A stretch of 64,000 nucleotides of DNA from Cribrihabitans_A pelagius. GTDB taxonomy: Bacteria > Pseudomonadota > Alphaproteobacteria > Rhodobacterales > Rhodobacteraceae. The position numbers and the translations under genes are program-made. Where the stretch lies: NCBI RefSeq assembly GCF_048820915.1, contig NZ_JBMERR010000022.1, positions 15,589-79,588 on the forward strand. The letters run 5' to 3'. The notes under the pieces were generated by a model. It saw only the letters and a list, made by a program, of their open reading frames with translations, had not been told where the DNA came from and did not search any database. Shown piece by piece: positions 16,836 to 25,820 of the stretch (within the stretch, counting starts at the first letter, position 1; each line of letters starts with the position of its first letter).

Positions 16836-17789
16836 ATGGATCTGAGGGCACATACGCGCAAGTACTGCGACAAGGACAACCGGCTGGCGGCGCTCAGCTA
16901 TTTCGGAACCTTTGCGGTTTACTTCGCGGCGCTCTATCTTGCTATCATCCATGTCGAGCGCTGGTACGTGCTGCTGCCCGCGGGCATTGTCTTTGCCTTT
17001 GCGGCGGTGCGGCTTTACGTCTTGCAGCATGACACCGGGCACCATTCGCTGTTCGAAACGCGCCTCCAGAACGAGATCGCGGGCCATGTGCTGTCGCCCT
17101 TCACCTTTGCGCCGTTTGAGGTGATGAAGCAGAACCATAACCTGCATCACGCCAACATCGGCAACCTCGAACACCGGGAGACCGGTGAGATTCACACGAT
17201 GACGGTAAGGGAATGGCGGGAGGCGGGGTTCTGGAAGCGGCTGGCCTACCGGCTTTACCGCAATCCGCTGGTGCTGGTGCCAGTGGGCGCGGCATTCACC
17301 TATTTCCTCCGCTACCGCTGGCCCAAGAATACCCTGCGCTTCGGTGTGCTGGGGGTGGTGCTGCACAATCTGGTGATCATCGCGATGCTGTCGTTGCTTT
17401 ATTGGGCGGCGGACTGGACCGGGGTTCTGGTCTGGCTGGTGTTTTCCTTCCTCGGCGGCATGATCGGGGTGTTCCTGGTCTACCTGCAGCACAATTTCGA
17501 AGACACCTATTGGGACCGGCGCCCGGAGCTGAATCCGCAGGTGGCGGCCTTGCAGGGCTCTTCCTGCCTCGATTTCGGCTGGTTCTTCGACTTTGCGGTT
17601 GCCAATATCACCCTGCATGACATTCACCATTACAATGCCCGCATCCCTTCCTACCGCCTGCGGCAATGCCACTACAGCCTGCCGCCGCAGGCCGGGCTGC
17701 GCCGGATCGGCTTTATCGAGGCCCTGCGCGCGCTGTCGCTGAAGCTCTGGGATGAGGAGCAGGAGCGGCTGGTGCCCTTCCCGGCCTGA
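16836..17789 (+). CDS. Membrane fatty acid desaturase
   Basis: The product (about 317 residues) is an integral di-iron desaturase with the three histidine boxes of the family: HDTGHH near residue 65, HNLHH near residue 105 and HDIHH near residue 263. Four or more hydrophobic segments separate them, for example YFGTFAVYFAALYLAIIHVE. Such enzymes introduce a double bond into acyl chains of lipids using oxygen and electrons from ferredoxin or cytochrome b5. The start is uncertain: ATG at 16836 and 16800 and TTG at 16716 are all in frame, and none has a clear ribosome site. The exact regiospecificity cannot be read. Confidence 0.85.
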   Translation: MDLRAHTRKYCDKDNRLAALSYFGTFAVYFAALYLAIIHVERWYVLLPAGIVFAFAAVRLYVLQHDTGHHSLFETRLQNEIAGHVLSPFTFAPFEVMKQNHNLHHANIGNLEHRETGEIHTMTVREWREAGFWKRLAYRLYRNPLVLVPVGAAFTYFLRYRWPKNTLRFGVLGVVLHNLVIIAMLSLLYWAADWTGVLVWLVFSFLGGMIGVFLVYLQHNFEDTYWDRRPELNPQVAALQGSSCLDFGWFFDFAVANITLHDIHHYNARIPSYRLRQCHYSLPPQAGLRRIGFIEALRALSLKLWDEEQERLVPFPA

Positions 17790-17848
17790 TCCGGGGGCGG
17801 GACAGGACAGAAGGGGGCCGCGGGCACGGGCAGGCACAGGGATATTGC

Positions 17849-18223
17849 ATGACACATACAAACGGGGCGGAGCCAGGGAACAGGGGGCCGGCAACCGCGA
17901 AAAGGAAAGCGAAGGACGTGGCAGCGGGAAGCGCGGAGGCCAGCCGGGCGGACTATGACGCGGCGCTGGCGGAGGCGCAGGCGGCGCGGGTGGCGGCCGA
18001 GGAAAAGGCGGCCCGCGCCAAGGCCAAGGCCCGCAAGGCCAAGCGCAAGGCGGCGCTGCTGGCCGAGGAGATTGCCGACGCCCGCCTCAAGGCCAGGAAG
18101 AAGGCGCGGAAACTGAAGGCCAAGGCCAAGAAGGAGATCGCCAAGGAAAAGGCCAAGGCCCGCGGGATCCTGGAGGAGAAAGAGCGCGCCAAGGCAGGGA
18201 AGCAGGCGAAGAAGAAGACCTAG
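17849..18223 (+). CDS. Lys/Ala-rich histone H1-like or coiled-coil protein
   Basis: This 124-residue protein has a Gly/Pro-rich N-terminus, then one long highly charged helix of Ala, Lys, Arg and Glu (AAEEKAARAKAKARKAKRKA and KKARKLKAKAKKEIAKEKAK). The composition resembles histone H1-like and AlgP-type proteins that bind nucleic acid without sequence preference; the mixed Glu content also allows a coiled coil. No signal peptide or membrane segment is present. The frame is open on the coding strand with a high-GC third position. It follows the desaturase gene by 59 bp. The role is unknown. Confidence 0.6.
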   Translation: MTHTNGAEPGNRGPATAKRKAKDVAAGSAEASRADYDAALAEAQAARVAAEEKAARAKAKARKAKRKAALLAEEIADARLKARKKARKLKAKAKKEIAKEKAKARGILEEKERAKAGKQAKKKT

Positions 18224-18533
18224 GCGCCTGCCCAGCCGGGGCTTGGGACACCAGGAGCGTTTTTCTGTTTCAACACCGGGGAGCAATCGCCCGTGCTTGA
18301 GGCAGAGAGCCGTGCATCGGCGGAGCGCGCGGGGGCGATCCCAGCGGGAATGGCGGGCAGTTTAACCCGGCGAAGCCCGTGCGGCCTTTCGAGGCAGCAC
18401 TCAGCCGCAGCCAAATCGCCGCCGCGTGGGGGCGCGGCGCCGATGCGCGGCGGCCTTACGGCCTTGTTCCGCGCTTTGAAGTGTCCATAATCGGCGCGAG
18501 AGCGTGAAGCGTGCGCCGTAATCCCTTTTTCTT
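18224..18533. other. Convergent intergenic region
   Basis: This gap between the lysine-rich gene and serS holds one copy of the dispersed repeat (18408-18475) and, at its right end, the serS terminator. A 64-codon minus-strand frame spans much of it but lacks a ribosome site and recognisable sequence, so I do not call a gene. Confidence 0.5.
18408..18475 (+). repeat. Dispersed 68-bp intergenic repeat, copy A
   Basis: This stretch runs from CAGCCAAATCGC to GGCCTTGTTCCGCGCT and aligns without gaps to 46235-46302, with about nine mismatches by eye. Both copies, and the shorter match at 7567-7582, lie between convergent genes and in the same orientation relative to the window. The similarity probably extends left for another 30-40 bp at lower identity. 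Confidence 0.7.
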
Positions 18534-18566
18534 AAAAGAAAAACCGGCACCGCGAGGGCGCCGGTT
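18534..18566 (-). terminator. Intrinsic terminator of serS
   Basis: Arms 18542-18548 (AACCGGC) and 18560-18566 (GCCGGTT) form a hairpin that, read on the minus strand, is followed by TTTTTCTTTT. It is 25 bp past the serS stop codon. Confidence 0.85.
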
Positions 18567-18590
18567 CCGCTGTCCGGAAAGTTCGCCGGA

Positions 18591-19883
18591 TCAGACCAGC
18601 CGGCCCTCTGCCGTGAGCGTCAGCTTGCCGCCAAGGTAGGGCGCCAGTACTTCGGGCAGCTGCACCGAGCCGTCCGCCTGCTGGCCGTTTTCCAGCACCG
18701 CGATCAGGCAGCGGCCCACCGCAAGGCCGGAGCCGTTCAGCGTGTGCAGGAACTGCGGCTTGCCGCCGCCTTCGGGCTTGAAGCGGGCGTTCATCCGGCG
18801 GGCCTGGAAGTCGCCGCAGTTGGAGATCGAGGAGATCTCGCGGTAGGTGTTCTGACCGGGCAGCCAGACTTCGATGTCGTGGGTCTTACGCGCGCCGAAG
18901 CCGATGTCGCCGGTGCACAGCACGACGGTGCGGTAGGGCAGGCCCAGGCGCTCCAGGATGCCCTGGGCGCAGGCGGTCATGCGCTCGTGCTCCTCGCCGC
19001 TCTTGTCCGGGCGGGTGACGGAGACCATCTCCACCTTTTCGAACTGGTGCTGGCGCAGCATGCCCGAAGTGTCCTTGCCCGCGGAACCCGCTTCGGAGCG
19101 GAAACACTGGGTGTGAGCGACATAGCGGCGCGGCAGGTAGCCTTCCTCCACCACCATGCCGTTCACGATATTGGTCAGCGTCACCTCGGCGGTGGGCACC
19201 AGCCACCAGCCGTTGGTGGTCTGGTAGCTGTCCTCGCCGAACTTGGGGAGCTGGCCGGTGCCGTACAGCATCTCTTCGCGGACCAGAACCGGCGTCCAGG
19301 TCTCGGTGAGGCCGTTTTCATCGACATGGGTGTTGACCATGAACTGCGCCAGCGCCCGGTGGATGCGGGCAATGGCACCGGAGAGGACCACGAAGCGGCT
19401 GCCGGAGAGCTTGGCCGCGGTCTCGAAATCCATGCCGTCCTTGACGCCTTCGATTTCGAAATGCTCCTTGGGTTCGAAGTCGAGCGCCTTGGGCTCGCCC
19501 CAGCGGTGGATTTCGACGTTGTCGTTTTCGTCTTCGCCCTGCGGCACGTCGTCGAACGGCAGGTTGGGAATGGCCATCAGCATGTCGGTGAGCTGCCGGT
19601 CGAGTTCCTTGGCTTCGGCGTTCATCGCCGCGACCTCGGCCTTCTTCTCGGCCACCAGGGCGCGCAGGCGCTCGAACCCGGCCTCGTCGCCGCGGCCCTT
19701 GGCGGCGCCGGCCTCCTTGGAGGCCTTGTTCTGCTCGGCCTGGGCGGTCTCGGCGGCGAGGATCTTGGCGCGGCGCGCCTCGTCCAGGGCCAGGATCTCA
19801 GACGACACGCCCGCATCCCCGCGCCGCGCCACAGCGGCGTCGAATGCGGCAGGGTTTTCGCGGATGGCGCGGATGTCATGCAT
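18591..19883 (-). CDS. serS: Seryl-tRNA synthetase
   Basis: The 430-residue class II synthetase charges tRNA-Ser. The N-terminal antiparallel coiled coil that binds the tRNA spans about residues 30-100 (KILAAETAQAEQNKASKEA). Motif 2 is present as FRSEAGSAGKDTSGMLRQHQ and motif 3 as LNGSGLAVGRCLIAVLENGQ. The ATG at 19883 gives MHDIRAIRENP, the standard start, and has a GGAG ribosome site; a longer frame to 19922 lacks family similarity. It is divergent from yajC. Confidence 0.97.
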   Translation of the reverse strand: MHDIRAIRENPAAFDAAVARRGDAGVSSEILALDEARRAKILAAETAQAEQNKASKEAGAAKGRGDEAGFERLRALVAEKKAEVAAMNAEAKELDRQLTDMLMAIPNLPFDDVPQGEDENDNVEIHRWGEPKALDFEPKEHFEIEGVKDGMDFETAAKLSGSRFVVLSGAIARIHRALAQFMVNTHVDENGLTETWTPVLVREEMLYGTGQLPKFGEDSYQTTNGWWLVPTAEVTLTNIVNGMVVEEGYLPRRYVAHTQCFRSEAGSAGKDTSGMLRQHQFEKVEMVSVTRPDKSGEEHERMTACAQGILERLGLPYRTVVLCTGDIGFGARKTHDIEVWLPGQNTYREISSISNCGDFQARRMNARFKPEGGGKPQFLHTLNGSGLAVGRCLIAVLENGQQADGSVQLPEVLAPYLGGKLTLTAEGRLV

Positions 19884-20189
19884 GAGGGTCACTCCTGGCT
19901 TGCAATGGGGGCTCTGAATCACTGCCCCATCCTATGCCGCAGCAAGGGCCAAAGGGGAAGGGGGAAGGGGGTGAGTGGGAGGCGTGCCGTCGCGCAGGAC
20001 AAGGCCGCAGGCCGCCGCGCACCGCCGCCGCGCGCCCGCGCGGCGGCGGTGCGGCGCACGCGAGCGGACGGGCTTTTGCATTTGCCGTCCCGAAGCGGCC
20101 GGTGAGCCTTGCAACCCTTCCCCCCAGCGCATAGGTTCCGCTGCAAAATTCCGGCGCGGATCGTGCCGCTTTGAAAGAAGGAATACCCC
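19884..20189. other. serS-yajC divergent gap with a long GC hairpin
   Basis: Positions 20018-20053 form a perfect 17-base inverted repeat with a 2-base centre (CGCACCGCCGCCGCGCG and its complement). It would be an extremely stable hairpin or cruciform. Promoters for both serS and yajC must lie in this gap, but I could not place them with confidence. Confidence 0.6.
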
Positions 20190-20474
20190 ATGGACGTTGG
20201 CGCAATCGGCCAGTTTCTCCCGCTCATCCTGATCTTCGTGATCATGTACTTCCTGCTGATCCGCCCGCAGCAGAAAAAGATGAAACAGCATCAGGCGATG
20301 GTCGACGGGCTGCGCCGCGGTGACCAGGTGGTGACCCAGGGTGGCGTCATCGGCAAGGTCGCCAAGGTCAAGGAAGACGGCGAAGTCGAAGTGGAAATCG
20401 CCGACGGTGTGAAGGTGCGCGTGGTCAAGGCGACCATTGCCCAGGTGCTGAGCAAGACCGAGCCGGCAGCGTAA
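20190..20474 (+). CDS. yajC: Sec translocon accessory subunit YajC
   Basis: The 94-residue product has a single N-terminal membrane segment (FLPLILIFVIMYFLLIRPQQ) followed by the conserved cytoplasmic region KQHQAMVDGLRRGDQVVTQGG and IGKVAKV. YajC forms part of the SecDF-YajC complex that helps the Sec translocon drive export. It heads the yajC-secD-secF operon, 34 bp before secD, with a strong ribosome site AAGGAA before its ATG. Confidence 0.96.
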   Translation: MDVGAIGQFLPLILIFVIMYFLLIRPQQKKMKQHQAMVDGLRRGDQVVTQGGVIGKVAKVKEDGEVEVEIADGVKVRVVKATIAQVLSKTEPAA

Positions 20475-20508
20475 ACCGCCCAATCCAACCCATTGATAAG
20501 GCAGGGCA

Positions 20509-22170
20509 ATGCTGCAAATTGATCGCTGGAAAAGGGTTCTCATCTGGCTGGCCTGCGTGGCCGGCCTTTTGCTTGCCCTGCCCAATGCATTCTATACCCG
20601 CGTCGAACAGGCCAACGATGCCGCGGCCGAAGTTATCGCCCGCGGCGAAACCCCGGAGCGGCTGGAGACGGCTGCGCAGTGGCCCGGTTTCCTGCCCTCG
20701 GGGCTGGTGAACCTCGGGCTCGATCTGCGCGGCGGCGCGCATCTTCTGGCCGAGGTGCAGGTCGAGGACGTCTATGAAGCGCGGATGGATGCGCTGTGGC
20801 CGGAAGTGCGCGATGCGCTCCGCCCCGAACGCGCCGCCATCGGCACCTTCCGCCGCCAGCCGGGGCCGGAAGACCAGATTCGCCTGAAGATCTCGAAACC
20901 CGAAGGCATGGCGCGCGCGCTGGAAGTGGTGCGGGGGCTCGCCAACCCGATCGCCACGCTGACCGGTGCGGGGGCAAATGACATCGACGTCTCGGCCGAG
21001 GGCGACATCCTGGTGGTGCGCCTGAGCGACGCCGAGAAGCTGGCCTCCGACGACCGCACCGTGCGCCAGTCGCTGGAAATCGTGCGCCGCCGGATCGACG
21101 AGGTCGGCACCCGCGAGCCGACGATCCAGCGCCAGGGCGCCGACCGCATCCTGATCCAGGTGCCGGGCATCGGCTCCGCTTCGGAGCTGAAGGAAATCAT
21201 CGGCACCACCGCGCAGCTGACCTTCAACCCGGTGGTGGGCCGCGGCAGCGACAAAGATGCTGCTCCGGGCGTCGGCAACAAGGTAATCCCGTCGCTGGAC
21301 GAAGAGGGGGTCTATTATACCGTCGAGGCCGCCGCCGTCGTGACCGGCGAGCAGCTGGTCGACGCGCAGCCCTCCTTTGACCAGAACGGCCAGCCTGCTG
21401 TCACCTTCCGCTTCAACACCTCCGGTGCGCGCAAGTTCGGCGACTACACGGCGGAAAACATCGGCTCGCCCTTCGCCATCGTGCTGGATGACGAGGTGGT
21501 CTCGGCCCCGGTGATCCAGTCGCATATTCCGGGCGGGTCGGGCATCATCACCGGCAATTTCACCATCGAAGACAGCACCAATCTGGCGATCCTGCTGCGG
21601 GCGGGCGCGCTGCCTGCCGGCCTGGAGTTCCTCGAGGAGCGCACCATCGGCCCCGAGCTGGGCCAGGACAGCATCGACGCGGGCAAGGTGGCGACCGCCG
21701 TCGCCTTCGGCGGCGTGCTGATTTTCATGGCGCTGAGCTATGGTCTGTTCGGTCTCTTTGCCAACGTGGCGCTGGTGCTGAACATTGCGATGATCTTTGG
21801 CGCGCTGAGCCTCATCGGCGGCACGCTGACGCTGCCGGGCATTGCCGGTATCGTGCTGACCGTCGGCATGGCGGTGGACGCCAACGTGCTGATCTTCGAG
21901 CGTATCCGCGAGGAGCTGAAATCCGGCCGCGGCCCTGCGCGGGCCATCGACGAAGGCTATTCCAAGGCGCTGAGCGCCATTCTCGACGCCAATATCACCA
22001 CTTTCATCACCGCGGTGATCCTCTTCGCCATGGGCTCCGGCCCGGTGCGCGGCTTTGCGATCACCCTGGGCCTGGGCATCCTGACTTCGGTGTTCACCGC
22101 GATCTTCGTGACCCGGCTGATGATCGTGATGTGGTTCGAACGGCGCCGTCCGAAAACGATCGAGGTGTAA
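20509..22170 (+). CDS. secD: Protein translocase subunit SecD
   Basis: The 553-residue inner-membrane protein has an N-terminal helix (LIWLACVAGLLLALPNAF), a large periplasmic region with the P1 signature LGLDLRGGAHLLAEV, and five C-terminal helices carrying GMAVDANVLIFERIREE, the RND-type proton-relay region. With SecF it uses the proton gradient to pull preproteins through SecYEG. Length and motifs are normal. It follows yajC and ends 1 bp before secF. Confidence 0.97.
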   Translation: MLQIDRWKRVLIWLACVAGLLLALPNAFYTRVEQANDAAAEVIARGETPERLETAAQWPGFLPSGLVNLGLDLRGGAHLLAEVQVEDVYEARMDALWPEVRDALRPERAAIGTFRRQPGPEDQIRLKISKPEGMARALEVVRGLANPIATLTGAGANDIDVSAEGDILVVRLSDAEKLASDDRTVRQSLEIVRRRIDEVGTREPTIQRQGADRILIQVPGIGSASELKEIIGTTAQLTFNPVVGRGSDKDAAPGVGNKVIPSLDEEGVYYTVEAAAVVTGEQLVDAQPSFDQNGQPAVTFRFNTSGARKFGDYTAENIGSPFAIVLDDEVVSAPVIQSHIPGGSGIITGNFTIEDSTNLAILLRAGALPAGLEFLEERTIGPELGQDSIDAGKVATAVAFGGVLIFMALSYGLFGLFANVALVLNIAMIFGALSLIGGTLTLPGIAGIVLTVGMAVDANVLIFERIREELKSGRGPARAIDEGYSKALSAILDANITTFITAVILFAMGSGPVRGFAITLGLGILTSVFTAIFVTRLMIVMWFERRRPKTIEV

Positions 22171-22171
22171 G

Positions 22172-23140
22172 ATGCGGCTTAGACTTGTTCCCAAGGAAAC
22201 CTCTTTCGATTTCTTCAAGCGCGCCCGGCTATGGCTGGGGATTTCGGCCCTGATGATGGTGGTGGGCTTTGCCTCCTTCCTGTTTCAGGGGCTGAACTTC
22301 GGCATCGACTTCCGCGGCGGCACCACGATCCGCACCGAAGCCACCCAGCCCGTTGACGTGGGTGCCTACCGCGATGCGGTACAGACGCTGGAGCTGGGCG
22401 ATATCTCGATCACCGAGGTGTTCGATCCGACCTTCGGCCCTGATCAGAACGTGGCGATGATCCGCATCGAGGCGCAGGAGGACGGCGAGGCGGTTTCGGC
22501 CGCGATCGTCGCCGATCTGCAGGCGGCGCTCGATGAGGTGGCGCCCGGCATCAAGTTCGTCTCGGTCGAATCGGTGGGCCCGAAGGTATCGGGCGAGCTG
22601 GTGCAGACCGCGGTGATCGCGGTGGCGCTCGCCATTGCGGCGGTGCTGGTCTACATCTGGCTGCGGTTCGAATGGCAGTTTGCGCTGGGGGCCGTGGCGG
22701 CGCTGGTGCATGACGTGATCCTGACCATCGGCGTCTTCTCGGAGCTGCAGATCAAGTTCGACCTCGCCATCATCGCGGCGCTGCTGACCATCGTCGGCTA
22801 CTCGCTGAATGACACCGTGGTGGTCTTTGACCGGGTGCGCGAGAACCTGCGGCGCTACAAGCAGAAGCCGCTGGACGAAGTGCTGAACATCTCGATCAAC
22901 GAGACGCTGAGCCGGACCATGATGACCTCGGTCACCACGCTCTTGGCGCTGATCTCGCTTTATGTGCTGGGCGGCGACGTGATCCGCGGCTTTGTCTTTG
23001 CGATGATCTGGGGTGTTGTGGTGGGGACTTACTCCTCTGTCTTCGTGGCCTCAACGATCCTGTTGAAGCTGGGCGTGAAGCGCGACTGGAACAAGCCGAG
23101 CGCTCCGACAGGCAACCAGTTTGCCAATATCGACGCCTGA
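22172..23140 (+). CDS. secF: Protein translocase subunit SecF
   Basis: The 322-residue partner of SecD has six membrane helices. The family signatures are GLNFGIDFRGGTTI, GVFSELQIKFDLAIIAALLTIVGYSLNDTVVVFDRVREN (which spans the proton-relay helix) and SRTMMTSVTTLLALISLYVL. The ATG lies 1 bp after the secD stop, so translation is coupled. An intrinsic terminator follows. Confidence 0.97.
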   Translation: MRLRLVPKETSFDFFKRARLWLGISALMMVVGFASFLFQGLNFGIDFRGGTTIRTEATQPVDVGAYRDAVQTLELGDISITEVFDPTFGPDQNVAMIRIEAQEDGEAVSAAIVADLQAALDEVAPGIKFVSVESVGPKVSGELVQTAVIAVALAIAAVLVYIWLRFEWQFALGAVAALVHDVILTIGVFSELQIKFDLAIIAALLTIVGYSLNDTVVVFDRVRENLRRYKQKPLDEVLNISINETLSRTMMTSVTTLLALISLYVLGGDVIRGFVFAMIWGVVVGTYSSVFVASTILLKLGVKRDWNKPSAPTGNQFANIDA

Positions 23141-23163
23141 GAGCTGAAGCAGCTTTGACAGTG

Positions 23164-23194
23164 AAAAGCCGCGGGGGATCCTCGCGGCTTTTTT
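23164..23194 (+). terminator. Intrinsic terminator of the yajC-secD-secF operon
   Basis: AAAAGCCGCG and CGCGGCTTTT form a hairpin with a following T run, 23 bp after secF. It separates the Sec genes from the Mth938-like gene. Confidence 0.88.
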
Positions 23195-23307
23195 CTTGCT
23201 TGGCACCCGGCGCTGCGCTGCTTTGCACTTCGCGGCGGCGCCTATTTCCCGCGCCGCCCGCGCGTGTTATCCCGGGTGCGACCCGGAGCTTGAGAAGGAC
23301 CTTGCCG

Positions 23308-23661
23308 ATGCGCCTCAACGAAGTGAGCTACAGCGACGCCGAACCGGTGGACGGCTACGGCCCGGGCTTCTTCCGCATCGGCGGCAAGGTGCATCAGGGC
23401 GCGGTGCTGACCTCGGGCGCGGGCACCGCGGCCTGGGGCGGCTATGACGACGCTGCACCGCTGCTGGCGCTCGCGGGCTCCGTCGACGTGCTGTTTGTCG
23501 GCACAGGCGCCGAGATCGCCCATATCCCGGCGGAGCTGCGCCAGCGGCTGGAAGGCGAGGGGATCGGGGTGGAAGTGATGAACTCTCCCGCCGCCTGCCG
23601 CACCTACAACGTGCTTCTGTCCGAAGGCCGCCGCATTGCACTGGCCGCGCTGCCGGTCTGA
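23308..23661 (+). CDS. Mth938-like domain protein
   Basis: This 117-residue protein begins MRLNEVSYSDAEPVDGYGPGFFRIGG and contains VDVLFVGTGAEIAHIP and the end MNSPAACRTYNVLLSEGRRI, as in the Mth938/NDUFAF3 family. The human relative helps assemble respiratory complex I; the bacterial role is not established. The gene between secF and ccm genes is a recurrent roseobacter arrangement from my knowledge of the family. The ATG at 23308 is chosen because the upstream part of the frame overlaps the terminator. Confidence 0.85.
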   Translation: MRLNEVSYSDAEPVDGYGPGFFRIGGKVHQGAVLTSGAGTAAWGGYDDAAPLLALAGSVDVLFVGTGAEIAHIPAELRQRLEGEGIGVEVMNSPAACRTYNVLLSEGRRIALAALPV

Positions 23662-23764
23662 GCAAGCCCCCCCCGACAATCGGCCCCCGGTTTGACCTGG
23701 CGCAAGGCGCGCAGCCGCCGATTGAGGCTTTTCATGCGCCGGGGCAATGGGATATGCGAAATTC

Positions 23765-24379
23765 ATGACATTGAATGTGAGTGATCTGAGCGTGGCACGC
23801 GGCGGCCTTCCGGTGCTGGAAGGCGTGAGCTTTACGCTGGATTCCGGCCGGGCGCTGATCCTTCGCGGGCCCAATGGCAGCGGCAAGACCACGCTGCTGC
23901 GCACCATTGCCGGGTTGCAGCCGCCGCTTAGGGGCCGGATCGAAGGCGCCGAGGACCGTATCGCCTATGCCGCTCATTCCGATGGGCTGAAACCGGCGCT
24001 GACGGTGGCGGAGAACCTCTCCTTCTGGGCCAGCGTCTTTGGCAGGAACGGGATCGAACATGCGCTGGAGGCATTTGACCTGCAAGCCTTGCGGAGCCGG
24101 CAGGCGGGGATGCTCTCGGCGGGGCAGAAGCGGCGGCTCGGCTTGAGCCGGATGCTGGTCACCGGGCGGCCAATCTGGGTGATGGATGAACCCACGGTGA
24201 GCCTTGATCGGACTTCGGTTGCTTTGTTCGCGGACGCCGTGCGGGCGCATTTGGCGCAGGGCGGGGCGGCGCTGATCGCCACGCATATCGACCTCGGCCT
24301 GGAGGGCGAGGTGCTGGACGTGACCCCCTTCAAGGCGGTGCCGCCCGCGCTCGGCGATTTGGACGGAGGCTTCCTGTGA
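23765..24379 (+). CDS. ccmA: Haem exporter ATPase CcmA
   Basis: The 204-residue ATP-binding subunit acts in cytochrome c maturation, where CcmABCD delivers haem to the chaperone CcmE. Walker A is GPNGSGKTTLLRTIAG (near residue 38), the signature LSAGQKRRLGLSR (near residue 119) and Walker B WVMDEPTVSLD (near residue 139). The ATG at 23765 gives the family start MTLNVSDLSVARG. Its stop overlaps the GTG start of ccmB. Confidence 0.94.
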   Translation: MTLNVSDLSVARGGLPVLEGVSFTLDSGRALILRGPNGSGKTTLLRTIAGLQPPLRGRIEGAEDRIAYAAHSDGLKPALTVAENLSFWASVFGRNGIEHALEAFDLQALRSRQAGMLSAGQKRRLGLSRMLVTGRPIWVMDEPTVSLDRTSVALFADAVRAHLAQGGAALIATHIDLGLEGEVLDVTPFKAVPPALGDLDGGFL

Positions 24380-25032
24380 CCGCGCTGCTGCTCAGGGACC
24401 TGAAGCTGGCGTTCCGGGCGGGCGGCGGCTTTGGCTTGGGGCTTGCGTTTTTCCTGATCGTGACCGTGATGGTGCCGTTTTCGGTTGGTCCGCAGTCCGA
24501 ACTGCTGGCGCGGATTGCGCCGGGTGTCCTCTGGCTGGGGGCGCTGCTGGCCTGCCTCCTGTCGCTCGACCGGCTGCTGGCCTTGGACTGGGAGGACGGC
24601 TCGCTCGACCTTCTGGCCACCGCGCCCTTGCCGCTGGAGGCGACGGTGAGCATCAAGGCGCTGGCGCACTGGCTGACCACCGGGCTGCCGCTGGTGCTGG
24701 CGGCGCCGCTCCTGGGCGTGCTCCTGAACCTGCCCGCGGCGGGGTTCCGCTGGCTGCTGATCTCGCTGCTGCTCGGAACACCCGCGCTGAGCGTGATCGG
24801 CACCTTCGGCGCGGCGCTGACGGTAGGGCTGAAGCGCGGCGGGCTGCTGCTGTCGCTTCTGGTGATGCCGCTTTATGTGCCGACCCTGATCTTTGGCGCC
24901 GAAGTGGCGCGGCGCGGGGCGGAAGGGCTCGCGGTGCAGACACCGCTCCTGCTGCTCGCGGGGATCTCTGCCGCCTGCATCGGGTTGCTGCCCTTTGCCA
25001 GCGCCGCCGTGCTGCGCGTCAATTTGCGCTAG
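24376..25032 (+). CDS. ccmB: Haem exporter membrane subunit CcmB
   Basis: The 218-residue protein has six hydrophobic segments and the CcmB features FRAGGGFGLGLAFFLIVTVMVPF and LDWEDGSLDLLATAPLPLE. It is the permease partner of CcmA. Translation starts at GTG within the stop of ccmA (4-bp overlap), which implies coupling and fixed stoichiometry. Confidence 0.94.
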   Translation: MTALLLRDLKLAFRAGGGFGLGLAFFLIVTVMVPFSVGPQSELLARIAPGVLWLGALLACLLSLDRLLALDWEDGSLDLLATAPLPLEATVSIKALAHWLTTGLPLVLAAPLLGVLLNLPAAGFRWLLISLLLGTPALSVIGTFGAALTVGLKRGGLLLSLLVMPLYVPTLIFGAEVARRGAEGLAVQTPLLLLAGISAACIGLLPFASAAVLRVNLR

Positions 25033-25088
25033 TCTCCATGCCGTCACCGTGAATTGAGATATCCTGAAGCAAGAGCTAAATAGCCACC

Positions 25089-25820
25089 ATGTCGATCTGG
25101 GAATACGCCAATCCGAAGAAGTTCCTCGCCACCACCGAGAAGGTGATGCCGGCGCTGTGGACGCTCTCTGCCGTGCTGGTCGGGGCGGGGCTGATCTGGG
25201 GCTTCTTCTTCACGCCGGATGACTACCGGCAGGGCGCCACCGTGAAGATCATCTTCCTGCATGTGCCCGCCGCGCTGATGGCGATCAACGCCTGGTTCAT
25301 GATGCTGGTCGCCTCGCTGATCTGGGTGATCCGCCGCCACCATGTGAGCGCGCTTGCGGCGCGTGCCGCCGCGCCGGTGGGGGTGGTGATGACGCTGATC
25401 GCGCTGGTGACCGGTGCGATCTGGGGCGAGCCGATGTGGGGCACCTGGTGGGCCTGGGATCCGCGGCTCACGTCATTTCTGGTGCTGTTCCTGTTCTACC
25501 TTGGCTATATCGCCTTGTGGGAGGCGATTGACAATCCCGACACCGCCGCCGATCTGACCGCGATCCTGTGTCTGGTGGGGTCAGTCTTTGCCGTGCTCAG
25601 CCGCTATGCGGTCAACTTCTGGAACCAGGGGCTGCATCAGGGCGCGTCGCTGTCGCTCGACAAGGAGGAGAACGTCGCCGATGTCTTCTCGACCCCGCTT
25701 TATGTCTGCATGGCGGGCTTTGGGATCCTGTTCATTGCGCTGGTGTTCTACCGCACCGGAACCGAAATCCGCGCCCGCCGCATCAAGACGCTTTTGGCGC
25801 GCGAACGCCTGGAGGCCTGA
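25089..25820 (+). CDS. ccmC: Haem-handling protein CcmC
   Basis: The 243-residue inner-membrane protein has six helices and the tryptophan-rich haem signature GTWWAWDPRLT (near residue 119) flanked by conserved histidines (HVPAALM and NQGLHQGASL). CcmC loads haem onto CcmE. Its stop overlaps the ATG of ccmD by one base. Confidence 0.95.
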   Translation: MSIWEYANPKKFLATTEKVMPALWTLSAVLVGAGLIWGFFFTPDDYRQGATVKIIFLHVPAALMAINAWFMMLVASLIWVIRRHHVSALAARAAAPVGVVMTLIALVTGAIWGEPMWGTWWAWDPRLTSFLVLFLFYLGYIALWEAIDNPDTAADLTAILCLVGSVFAVLSRYAVNFWNQGLHQGASLSLDKEENVADVFSTPLYVCMAGFGILFIALVFYRTGTEIRARRIKTLLARERLEA

